Of a DNA stretch of 64,000 bases, positions 1 to 11,700 are shown one piece after another. The position numbers were made by a program, and so were the translations under genes. The notes beneath the pieces are model-generated. The model saw nothing but the letters and a program-made list of their open reading frames with translations. It did no database searches and had not been told where the DNA came from. Origin of the DNA: Apoderus coryli (lineage: Eukaryota; Arthropoda; Insecta; Coleoptera; Attelabidae); the NCBI GenBank assembly GCA_911728435.2, contig OU452210.1, positions 10,540,001 to 10,604,000 on the forward strand, written 5' to 3'. Numbering within the stretch: position 1 is the first letter of the stretch; each line of letters begins with the position of its first letter.

Positions 1-2456
1 TCATAATATTGTATTTTAGTGGTGAGACATTCAATAAATTACGTACAAAAACATCAAATTTTTTATTGATTATATTTAGACAGCACAGTAAAATATTTTC
101 GATAATGAATTTTGAACTGACAAAATCAAGTAAATAAGTAAATGTTTACATAAATATAAAATTTAATTAAAATCCGTTTGAAAACAAACAACCAGAAAAA
201 AAGTTGTGCCAAATTATATTATAAAAATAAATTATTTTAATTTTTATTCAAAATTTTTAAAGTATGACAGCAACTTAGACACTGGTAAGAGTTTTGGATA
301 TATGGAACAGGGATGAACCAAACTTTTTGGGCCTGAGAAACAAGAAAGAGCAATTGCAAATTAAGATATAATAATTCTTACAAAACACGTTGTACCACTT
401 CACGGTTCAAGGTTGATTGAACAACTACTAATGCTTAAGAGTTGTTTAACGCTTATAGTCAAATTGTTGACTTCAATTTGAAAATAAATGATTTAGGTTT
501 TTTTTAGCGTTACTCCGTCATATTTCCTTTGGCCAAAATCTAATCCTTTCAATGTTCCTTCCATCCAAAAAGAATAATAATAATTATTTAATTGAGAAAA
601 AAATGTACACAGCCTTATGAAAATACGTACACAACACAAACCACATTTAATTAAAAAACGACCCGTGCATAGTATGTATAGTTTGAGACACCCAATTGAT
701 TGAAAGGTCGCAGGTAAATACACTACTCCAATCGAAAGAGCTATTGAAAATATGTCAATTTTATAATCAAATAAAAATAACACTTTCATTAGATCTTTGA
801 TTTTTCTTATGGTACACCCTGATGCTTCCTTATTCGCGGAAGACAATCAACATGATTGCATTCAACTAAAATATAAAAATATTAAACTGTATAAAGTACA
901 ATCATTATACAAATATCAAAAAAGCATTATTGAGAGCTGGTATTAAGTTTGTTTTATTAAATATCGATAGTATGGACTAACGCTGAGATTCAGCATCATA
1001 CAATGTCGAAACAAATATATCGTTTACACACTGCTTGTAGATTTATTTGCAGGTTTACTATAAAATGTCTTCGAGATGATGAATTTTCTCGAACCGAAGA
1101 TCAAATCAGTCAAATCAAATTTATCCATATCAAAATCTTGTAGAACATTATGCAATTGTTTTAATATTAATTGTTTCAAAAATATTTAAAATTCTTTAAA
1201 CGGCTACATATACAGTGTCACAAAAATTGACGGGTTGTGATTTTTGAAATTCCTATGATAGAGAAGATGCAATTGTCTCAAGCAGTTTTTTTCTACCTCG
1301 AATTTCTCCCGAAGAGTGGATTTAACTTCTAGTGTCAAGAAAAATCAGACAAAATATAAAAAATCGCCGCAGGCAAAATTTAGTAACAAATAACAGTAAC
1401 AACGATTTCAGATTCAAGAAAGGTTTATTAACCATATCTGAATAAAGAAAATATTGGGCCTAGAAAGATTTGAAGAGCAAAATTATGTCATCATTATGTA
1501 GTCATAATTGCAGAGTCCAAAATTGAGTCAAGGAATTTTTCAAAAGCTATACATAATGAGTCAGAAGATTAGTACATTATTATTTATTGATCAATCATCA
1601 ATCGCCTTATCCGGTAAATCAGCCCTTGTGAAAGAAATCTCCGAAAGATTTCGTACCACTTGGTTGTCCTGCTGTGAATTTACTTTTTGTTGAGCAGAGC
1701 TAACTCATTAAAAAAATTAATTTTATTATCCTGAACTCATTTATATAGGATTGACATTAGATTTCCACACGGTCTTTTATGAGTCATATGCCTTAAGTTC
1801 TCTTTTATCGCTGGAGTTACCTGGTTTTGCTAATCCCTACAATCAGCACCTGGATTTTTGATAAAATGAAATTTTTATTCCAGCCCTAACTATGTTAGAA
1901 AAGTTCGATACACAATATTTGACGGAATTATATATCACCAAATGAATACAATATATTTGTTTAGACAGAAACGTTCAGCACGGCAAAGCATAATTCTAAT
2001 ATTGTTATCATAAAAATATAATACACTCATTTTATGTTTTTGGAGACAGAACATCACTCAATCTACCAGAGGCACTTGAAGTCACTGAGTGAGCACTGAC
2101 CCCACATATACACTGAACAATTAATTAATAATTGCACAACAGCAAGTCGTGACACAAAAATAAACCAACGTATCGACCATTTAACGCAAGATGATCAAAC
2201 AATTTTCTATTCCGAGTCATAGGAAACCTTAGATATAAATTTTGCGGGTTCTTTTTACTTGAAACATAACTAATTCGCTACCGGAGGGAGTAACGTCTAA
2301 AGATGTCATTATTACTTTAACTCTAAACATGGAACGTCGAAGTCGAACATAGATTCGTGAATAAAAAATTGTTTGTATCTTTCATTGCACGTGAGTGTTG
2401 ATTTTCATAAAATAGTCCGTTTTAGAGGGATATGTATAATTGGCATGTAACGTTTA
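1..2456. other. 3' flank of PlexA, non-coding
   Basis: This is AT-rich DNA downstream of the PlexA stop codons. The part next to 2457 should be PlexA 3' UTR. I could not choose a convincing poly(A) site; minus-strand AATAAA matches exist (for example near 1875) but have no supporting context. The open frames here, including a 117-codon one on the minus strand at 493-846, have no recognisable domain and look like chance. No TE ends or RNA genes were recognised. Confidence 0.5.
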
Positions 2457-2612
2457 TCAGCAGGCCAGTTCCTGTGGTTGAACCATTGGCGTTAATGGTG
2501 GTGCTGACGGGCACATCAAATCCACTTCACTTGAAGGGCACATAAGGTCCATTTCGTCTGAAGGACACATCAAGTCAAGATCGGCTGATGCACAGGTCAG
2601 ATCAGGCCAATA
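2457..2612 (-). CDS. candidate stop-readthrough C-terminal extension of PlexA
   Basis: Directly after the PlexA TGA (2613-2615) the same frame stays open for 51 codons and ends at another TGA (2457-2459). The region is clearly less AT-rich than its surroundings. It encodes a plausible peptide rich in Asp, Leu, Met, Cys, Pro and Ser, starting YWPDLTCASA. It contains three tandem 9-residue units: DLMCPSDEM, then DLMCPSSEV, then DLMCPSAPP. Across the shared six-residue core, every nucleotide difference between units is synonymous. Two in-frame AG acceptors I tested (before CCGATC and before ACGAAA) enter the wrong frame, so simple alternative splicing does not explain the open frame. Readthrough of UGA is a known way for insect genes to gain C-terminal extensions. 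The alternatives are a recent nonsense mutation, a sequencing error, or an unseen splice form. Confidence 0.55.
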   Translation of the reverse strand, partial: YWPDLTCASADLDLMCPSDEMDLMCPSSEVDLMCPSAPPLTPMVQPQELAC

Positions 2613-2789
2613 TCATGGTTGCCCTTGCTCCATCATTGCCGTATGGACCTGCTCTAATTTGAGAGCTAATCGCTGCTTCTGTGAGAATTCATCCTCTTCC
2701 AGTGTGACAGTTAATTGTTCGTTGTACTTCATGGCATATGTGAAGAGCTCATGCAGAGCACAGTTTGTGTTGAACTCAGTTGTGTGAAG
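2613..2789 (-). CDS. PlexA: PlexA terminal exon to first stop
   Basis: This phase-0 exon begins [20 protein letters not shown] after acceptor gttacag. It includes [20 protein letters not shown] and ends [11 protein letters not shown] at a TGA followed by T. It supplies the last RapGAP helices and the plexin tail. The region after the TGA is described separately as a possible readthrough extension. Confidence 0.94.
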   Translation of the reverse strand, partial: LHTTEFNTNCALHELFTYAMKYNEQLTVTLEEDEFSQKQRLALKLEQVHTAMMEQGQP

Positions 2790-5700
2790 CTGTAACATTA
2801 ATACATACATTAAGTTCTGTATTACCAATTTAAAAGAATTACGAATAATATTCTAATTTACTAACCAAATAAACAATTTTTCGGATAGAGGCAAATGTCG
2901 TTTCGACTCTTTTTTCCGATGCCTAAATATATCTCATTGATAAGTGCACTTAAATAGGTAAAAAACATGATAAAAAAATGAATACTAACTGTATTTCTTA
3001 CCCTAGAATCTTCGGCAAGCATAGCATTCATATCTTGATCAGAAATAGCTGGCATCATCTTTATATCTGAATAATACCGTTCAACCCAATCTTTGTAACA
3101 CGGAATATCTTTTGCGTATAATAGTTTAGAACTAGGGGAGTCCTTTCCTGTAATTAAATTTAAAAATTAATGCGAATGTTTTGTTGAAAAATAATGATTA
3201 TTGGAACTTACCTAATCTGTGATCAGAAGTGGAACAAGAATCCATGAATGTTTGAGCAACGACAGATAAACACGAATCTACTATATTGGACTTATGAATA
3301 TCAAATACAAAATTGGGATTTTTAATAAGATTCACCCAAAATCTAAGTGGTAAAGAATTACTCTTCCATGTATGTACTACTTCTGGGTCTGTAATACCAT
3401 GTTGTAATGCTTGATCATCCAGAAAATCAAACATATATTTTATGGCAAGTGGTAGGGCTGAACCTCTATGTGCTGTACTAAATATTGTTTCAAACAGATC
3501 ATCTACAAATTTCTGAAGAGTACCCTTAGTAGCTAATAATCTAGTTAAATAAATTTCTGACACCATTTTATTACCCCTCTCGCCCTCTTTCTGATTATCA
3601 TTGTCATGGTGCTTAACTAAATGCCACACTTTCAAGCCCTGATCATGATCATGATTTAATGGGCTAGTAGCTCTACTCATTGGCGGACTAACTGAACTGA
3701 ATTTACTAAGATTTAAAGTCTCATACTTATGACTCTTATCATTCTTCTCCGAGAATATACTTAAATTGTAAATTGAACTTTGTTTTGATACTAAATTTAA
3801 ACAACCCCCATCAGGTACTTTATAATGCTGGAGGGTATTACGGCGTTTCCATTCGCCCTCAACTTTTGTTGTGGAGTCTTCATCATAAAGTATTAGGCGA
3901 CCCGATGTTCCTGTCCTCCATTCTGTAACACAATCAACCATTTTAGTTCAAATATATCATTAAAATACATTGTTTCTAAAAGTAATTAATAATAAATTCC
4001 TTTTATTATAGACGGGCGTTTCGTGCTTTGAATTAGCACATCTTCAAATGACTCAAAGGTAGAAAAACCTCAATCACACCAGAAAAGCTGCAGAGTATGA
4101 TCGAAGGGATTTCTGGTGTTTCATTAATAGTTAAATTGAAAATAGTTTACTTTGCACATCATGTTCCACGCTATAATTATCAATTACTGAGACGTGATTT
4201 GTCTTGCATAAATTCGCAACTGTATTGATGGTGTCTACACCAAAAATTTAATGTTTCTGTGTCAAGAATATCGATGCGACAGAGCTAATACTAATGTTTA
4301 ACTAATTTTATTACATTAAATGACAAAATTGTTGCTTCTTACCTAGATCTAAGTCTTCTTTTCTTGGTCTTTGAGAATAAGGTGTGGCTCTATAAATAGT
4401 ATCTAAACATTTTTCTTTTACTTGACTAATTGTATCACAATCCAGCACTTTCACGGGAACATTATCAGTATTATGATCTAAGCTTCCCACAAACACTGGT
4501 TGTTGCGAAATTGACACGTATACAGTCTAAAAATTAAATGAAATTTTGGAAAATGGTATTGCAATGTTTAGAAATAACTTACCATTGGTTTAAAATCTAT
4601 TAATTGTCTAATAAGCTTTTCTTCGCTTAGCGAATATCTAGCTTCTGAAGTAATTGCATCCACAGGGCCTTTGTCCACTTGTTGCTTGACAGCTCTAAAT
4701 AGCATGAATAGAGGCTCCCCAGCACATTCTCTCAGAAATTTGTATAATAAAAATGTAAACCAAGCGCTAAGCATTTTCTCAGCAACACTCTCTGTCCGTC
4801 GCAGTAACAATTTTGGATGGCTTTTGCCTTCCATACATTTCTCTATTAACTCAGCTAATAAGGTTTTGAGAATATCGGTGCAATATTCCATTTTGCTTTG
4901 TAAAGTCACCATAATAAGGCTTGCGACATTGACTCGGTCACGCATAGAGAAATATCTATTGCTTTCTAAAGTTCTAATAAACAGTAATAAAAACGTTTTG
5001 TTCATAATAAGCTGCCCAAACAGTCTTAATCCTTTTTCTTTGCAAACTAATTCTGGTCTCTCCCACTGAAGAACTATATGATCATCAACATTAGGAAAAA
5101 GGATTTTCATAGCATATGTACGATAATCCAGAAATGGAATACCTCCTGATGTGAGATCACTAGTTAAGTCTGTCATTTCAGTCTGTAGTTCTGCAAAAGC
5201 TTCTTTGCATTCAGCTGCGACTCTAAGTTCTAATATATCCATTTGTTCCTGCATGTTTTTCAGAACTCTGTTACTTTCAGTAGATTTTCTTCTGTAAGCA
5301 ATTAAGAATACGATAAAGACTATAACTATAACTACAGCGATTCCAGCTATCCCGTAAATAGTTTGTGGTGTGAGAGGTCCATTTGGAGCTTGAGATGAAT
5401 AAGAGAGATGTCCAATATTAAACCGCAATGATCCACCAACAATAACGATCACTTCAGGCAAGGCTTCACCAGCAGACAAACCTTGATCATCAAGAGCTGG
5501 TGGTTGGCTTTCTGGCGGTCGACATGTTAACTGTTGTCTCGATAGAGATGTAACATTACAAAAACTCGTTCCAATTCGAACTTCTACGTCAGATTCCTGA
5601 CATGCTCTATCAATGTTGTGACCGTTTATATTGAGATAATCAGACTTATAATATTTAACTTCCTTGTCAAATGGTACAAAGACTGGATTGGGATACAGCA

Positions 5701-8700
5701 GAAAATGATTAAAGCCTTTATTCACTGTTAAGTTTTGTACACCAGTGACGTTGTCCATACGAAAACCATATTCAAGTTTTAGCGGATTATCTGCATCAAG
5801 TTTGTCCTCATCAACTTCATCTATAACTGGGCTATTACATATCATACTGACATTGCTTAAAACTGTACATTCGCTAATGAACATTTTTTGTTCATAAAAA
5901 ACGTACATTTGAGGTTTTTGGATATAAGCCAAATTTTTGCCAGTGACCGATATCTTGATACCACCAGCTGGAACGCCTTTAGGTATTTTTATTTGACTTG
6001 TCTGTACACCAGATTCAGCTGATTCTATAACTGGATCTTCAACGTATTCAAACATCATATTCTCCAAATAGCGATCGCCTTTGTCGAATTTCATGCGTAA
6101 TTTCTTTTTCGATATAACAACTGATGCGCTCGTGATACACAGTGCCTGGTTTTGTTCCGTTCTGAAAAATAAATTCATCGTATTTAATAAAATCCTCAAC
6201 TAAAGTAAAATTCAATCTATATACTTACGAAACTATTTTACAAGGCAAATCTTCAAGGAATGCTTGTATGTTGCTTCCCGCATTCATGTAATCGCCAGTT
6301 ATCTGTAGAGCTGTACCACCAGATTTTGGTCCATATTTTGGCGATATACCGGTTATTACTGGATCGACAAATCGATAGTGTGTTTTTGATTCACCTCTAT
6401 AGTCTTCTACTTTCACTGTGACAGGCCCTTGACGAGGTTCACTCGTTCCTGGACCATCAACCTAAAACAATTTGAAACATCGTTAAAGGGGAGCTGTTGT
6501 AAGTACCGTTTTTTTCCGGTACTTAAGTATTGTTATATTTACCTTGCAAACAATTTGCTTCGTTTTAATATAGAGATTCTCGTACGGTTGGCAATTAATT
6601 CCAGCGATACTAACACCATTATAAATATCCTGGAACGTTTTCCCAAGATTAATACCTTGAATTGTAATATTGGTGCCACCTTCCCAGGGTCCCAGTTCAG
6701 GGCTAAAAGATGTCACTTCTGGATTAGGACACGTTTGACTTCGATTCAACCAAACAGCTGAACCTTTTTCGCATTGATCTTTAACTTCGCATCGGTCTGA
6801 ACTTTGGCACCATCCGCAATCGTATTTTTCAGCTAAAGCTAGACATATTCCACAATTGTCTGCCATATCGTGACACCGGTAAATTACAACTGAAATAAAC
6901 AACAAAATGTTGGACTTTTCATTACTATGCATGGGAATTTTATTTCGCAAATTGCCAGACAGATTTGGATTATATCGCGTAAATTTTATGTCCGGAAAAG
7001 GCAAATACGTGAAATTCAATAATACAGAGTGTCCCATCTATTTGGACAAGGATTCATTTTTCAGAGCGCTAATGAGTCCTGTTAATGCGTAAAATACAAA
7101 ATACTAAAACAGATTTTCAGCGTAAGTAAAATAAAGTGTCGCACACGTCAATTAGTTATAGCCACGAGCTCGCATATCTTGTTCCAAAATTCAAATAAAT
7201 CTTGAATTTAGTTATGCAATAATTCAAAACCGCAGATGAAGTATTGAAAATTTATACATACTGTGTATATTGTCTGGATTGTCCAGCGGTTTTGATCCAC
7301 CCCAAATAACAGCAAATGTTGCAGTTATATTTGGTGCTCTCGACGAATATGAAAATTCCATTGAGTCACAGTAAATTGTATCTCCCAATAATTGTGCATT
7401 GACACTTGTCACACGTCCTTCAATATTAAATTGACACACAAATCGGGTTTGCACTATAAACTGTCCTATGATATGCACTTTTACTCTGATAGCTTTTTTG
7501 ATACCGGACGCAACTAGAATTTCCGGAGAATTTGCGACTGTTGCATTTATGGTGGGACAAAACGCTGGACCCGATCTGTAGCTTGGACCAGCCCTCTGAA
7601 ATACAAATAAAGATATACAAAATTAAATAAATACTGCCTGAATGAATTAAGTAAGTAAGTATCAACTTACGCTAACTCCGGTCACCAGTATGTCATTCCT
7701 ACAATTTTCTGCTGTATCGTGTGTACATCTATGACCATCAACACACCAATCACAAGGGAATGAAGATGAAACACATTGTGTGCAGGAACTGTACGTGTTA
7801 CAATCGAAAAATGTGAAATTTGTTGCTACAAAATCTGGTCCAGAAGTCATCCGCACAGATAATTTCGCAGTAAAATGATCTAAAATATGTAACAATTATT
7901 CATGATGATGTAGTACTTACGCGACGAAACGGTATCTGACATTTAATACACACGAATTATATTTATTTATTATCTACAGATCAAATTGTAGAGATGATTT
8001 CAAGACATGAAAATTCTCACCAGGGAGGTAGACCCCTTTAGGAGGGTTTTCTTTTTATTTTTGCATATTGAGACAATGATGGCGATTTTGATTAACACAA
8101 CAATGCAAGTATTTGCGGGCCAAAGAAAAATTCCGACCAAAGAAAACTTGCATAAGTGGAAATAACTCCACGAAAAGATGCGACATTTTTATTTTAAAGA
8201 AATCCTGGAATATAACGTCGAATTGTTAAAGTAGTGCTCAATTTAACCCAGTCCCAACGATTTCCGAAAATAATAAGAATGGACTGCGCGGTCAAAAGTT
8301 TAGTCACCATAAGAAACTCTCATAAAGATTATTGGTCTACCCAGTTCGTTTTGCAGACTGTATACATATAAGTACGTAGGTAATAATTTTTAATTTTTTA
8401 TGGTGACATTATGTAAAGTTATAAAAGTGTCTAAACAACAGTGCTTAAAGAAAAGAAAACCTAGAGATGAAGTAAGTGTGTCATAGAGTTAATTTAATTT
8501 GTCAGAAACCAAAATTCACGAAGCGAAAATTTATGGAGTGTCGTTCTAGCATTTTAACAATTTCGTGAAAAATATTTATTACTAACACTCTTCGTTTGTT
8601 GCGGAGAAAATAAATTATTGAAACAAATACATAATTCATCAGTAAATTACATGCTAATTTATGACAATAAAAATTGATAAATTGCCCTAATTTTTCATGT

Positions 8701-11700
8701 ATTTTCGTAAAATTACAATTTACATTACAGATTTCATTCTCAAATTATACAGAATGAACCATCTTAAAAATAAATTCGCTTGCTATCTCTCTGGAGAGCA
8801 TTTCATAAGAAAGTAAGCTCTCCGTCGCTACATTGTGTAAAATTAGTACTTTTAAATACATTAGCTGAGTTATAGACGTGCTAGTCTCCCTTATAACGAA
8901 AAATAATTTCCTGAACAGCAATTCAGGAGCGCACCAAAATATAAACTCGCATTTCAAAACTAAGTTTTGTCATTAGTTGAGCACATCTTTGTAATCCATA
9001 TGTAACGTTTTTTTTTTAATTATAATTATTTTGAAACCTGTAATGAAAGTACAAAAAATGGCACTAAAACATTACGAGAACAGAAAATCGTTTGGCAAAA
9101 TAATAAATATGATTAGAAATATATTTTTCGAAACTAAAAATAAAAAAATCACAACATTCTTAACATGATTATTTAATTGATAGCAGGCTATAAATTTCTA
9201 AATCGATCACCGTCACGTAGCAGTTAACGAGTTGCCACTGTATCGAGTAAAATCGGAATTTTATTACAAAAATACTTACGTTGCCCAGGTGGTATAGATG
9301 GTAGTAAATCAGTCCTAGGCGTGGTACAATTAACACCAGAACCTTTTCTAGTTGCGTTCGTAATTAATGTTTTATCAAGTGCAGTAAATGCACACAAAAA
9401 ATGACCGGTAAGACTCGGCAAATTATCAATAACCAAATCAAGCTAAAATTAAAGATAATAATTAATTACACAGTAGTATGAAAGTTATATGGAAATACAA
9501 ACAAGTTCGATGGCGAAGAAGAATTATACGAGGTTGTCCCATAAATATCTGATCTGCGTTCATAACTTTGTTATCTTTAAAAAAGTCGGAAATTTATGGG
9601 TCAGACCTCGTAAAGAAAGTTTGAGATTCCTTTATTAAATTGTATTTGTCAGATGTCAAAGATGATTTGGGTGAATTTTTCTTAAATAAATTTGTAAAAG
9701 TTAGTAAACGAGTAAATGTCTGTAAGCAAATTAAACAACTTGTCATTTTCCTTGAAACTTTTGAACAGATATTACAGAAATGCAAATTATTTTCTCTGGA
9801 CATGTTTTACATTGTAGGGAAGATGATATGTATAAAATTATTTGGGGCATCCTGTAGCGAGATATATGTGAATAACAAACAACACTAAGTGGAACTTACG
9901 GTTCGTGCTGTAGTCCTTTGAAGCTGATTTGGAATTACTGAAGTAATTGTTGTACATCTCCCGCTTTTGTAGCTAATCCAATATAAAGGATCTTTAGCTG
10001 CGTCCTGACAGTCTGAACGGAGGCTACATCTGCAAGAGAGAATGTGTTGTTGAATCATGTTTAGAGCAAGGCAAAATGGTTTAAATTGAATATCTACAAG
10101 TGGCTCAAGGGATCTATAAATCTCATTATATTTAAATGGTCATTTCGGAATAAAGGAAACCGACCTAAAGGACTTCTTTGAAACAATCTTTTTAAGCAAC
10201 AATATATGTGCTTTAAATAAGTGATGTCTGGCATAAAATGGGATGTAAATTTACTTTTTTTTTTAGTATGATCTAAGTTTTGTTTGATGCGTTTAGATAT
10301 TTTAATTTTGGTGAAAAACATAGAGAAATATCACAAAATTTCACCCTATTTTTACAGCTCTCGACATGTCCAATAGTATTTTTATACTATATTTGGTTAA
10401 AATTCGTTAAGCAATTTTCTAGGAGGTAATCGTATTTTTAAAAAATGTTTATTTACGTATAAAATGACCCAATCTTCCGCGGGGCGCATATTTAGACCTT
10501 GTACAAACTGAATATTGAAATTGCTAATACAAATTTGAAATTCATAAATAGAAAAAAAACATAATATCATTATAAAGTAAGTCCGAGCAGAATAAATTGT
10601 TTTAATAAGCTTCAATAATAAACCTGCATGTAATAGTATAATACAAAATTTCTCTGATAAAGACATGCAAGTAGTAAACACACATGCAATTTTTGATGTT
10701 TTTTACACACATATTACGTTATGTTCTATTTCCAAGTTTAGTATAAATAGTATTTCAGTTATAGGTAAATAAAGATTGTATTTATTATATTATAAAATAA
10801 ATCCTGGTGATCTAGATATCAGAAAATAGTACAACAATAAATTCTCAAGCTGGTTTCCTAATGTCTTCCCCACGATAAGATCAGCGGTGAGCGGCGCACA
10901 TTTCAAAAATTTTCCTAAAAAGATAATTCTGTCTCAATGCTATTGTTATACCGTTTCTGCCTTCTGCAAACGTTTACTGGGCGACAAAATAATAATATCT
11001 AAAGAACACATTAATAATACTAACATTTTCTATATTTTTAATTGTTAATGGTAAATATTCTGTAATAATTATGGAATATAAATGTACGCGCGCCAGAATG
11101 TTGTAGAACAAACGACAATTTACTCGAAGCGTTCGAGAAAGGAGAAAAACCATATAAATAGCCAACGTATAAAAGGGACAAAAAGTCTATAGTTGAGAAC
11201 AGAACTTTTATTTTTACAGAAACGACTAACACGGTTAATTTTTATTGCTCATATGAGTTATGTAGACCGATTGTTAATGGATGTCTTGAATTTTTATCTA
11301 TGTTTATAAGAGTTTTATTACTTGTGTACTAGAAAAGCTCAAACATAAAAATCAGTCCTTTATGCAAAACTAAAGAGAATTTTCTTTTGAAACCCAGTAT
11401 ATAAATTTACAATAGGTGTACCTATTTAGAATAAGTTTAATATCAAATGCATAACACATCAATGACTACCTATATCAGTGGCGATTAAATAAATAAAATT
11501 GTTCAAAATAAAATAGGATAAAAAACATGGCAGTGAGGTATAGCAGCAAAATAACCTTTTGCTCATTTTTAGTTAAACGTAAATTGAGCCTGTTCAAGCA
11601 TGAAACAAGCTATTGGACCGAAGATAATAATGTTTATGGAGTACACCAGCCATGAGAACTCGAAGAACAAATGGTTAAAAATTAATTAATATCTACTGGG

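Noticed and set aside
1741..1858. Plus-strand frame with protein-like wording (LDFHTVFYESYALSSLLSLE)
   Set aside because: Only about 38 codons, no recognisable family and no partner exon.
4671..5069. 132-codon plus-strand open frame
   Set aside because: It lies antisense to the large PlexA cytoplasmic exon, whose protein match is unambiguous; a shadow.
6429..6761. 110-codon plus-strand open frame
   Set aside because: Antisense to PlexA IPT exons and crossing their splice sites; a shadow.
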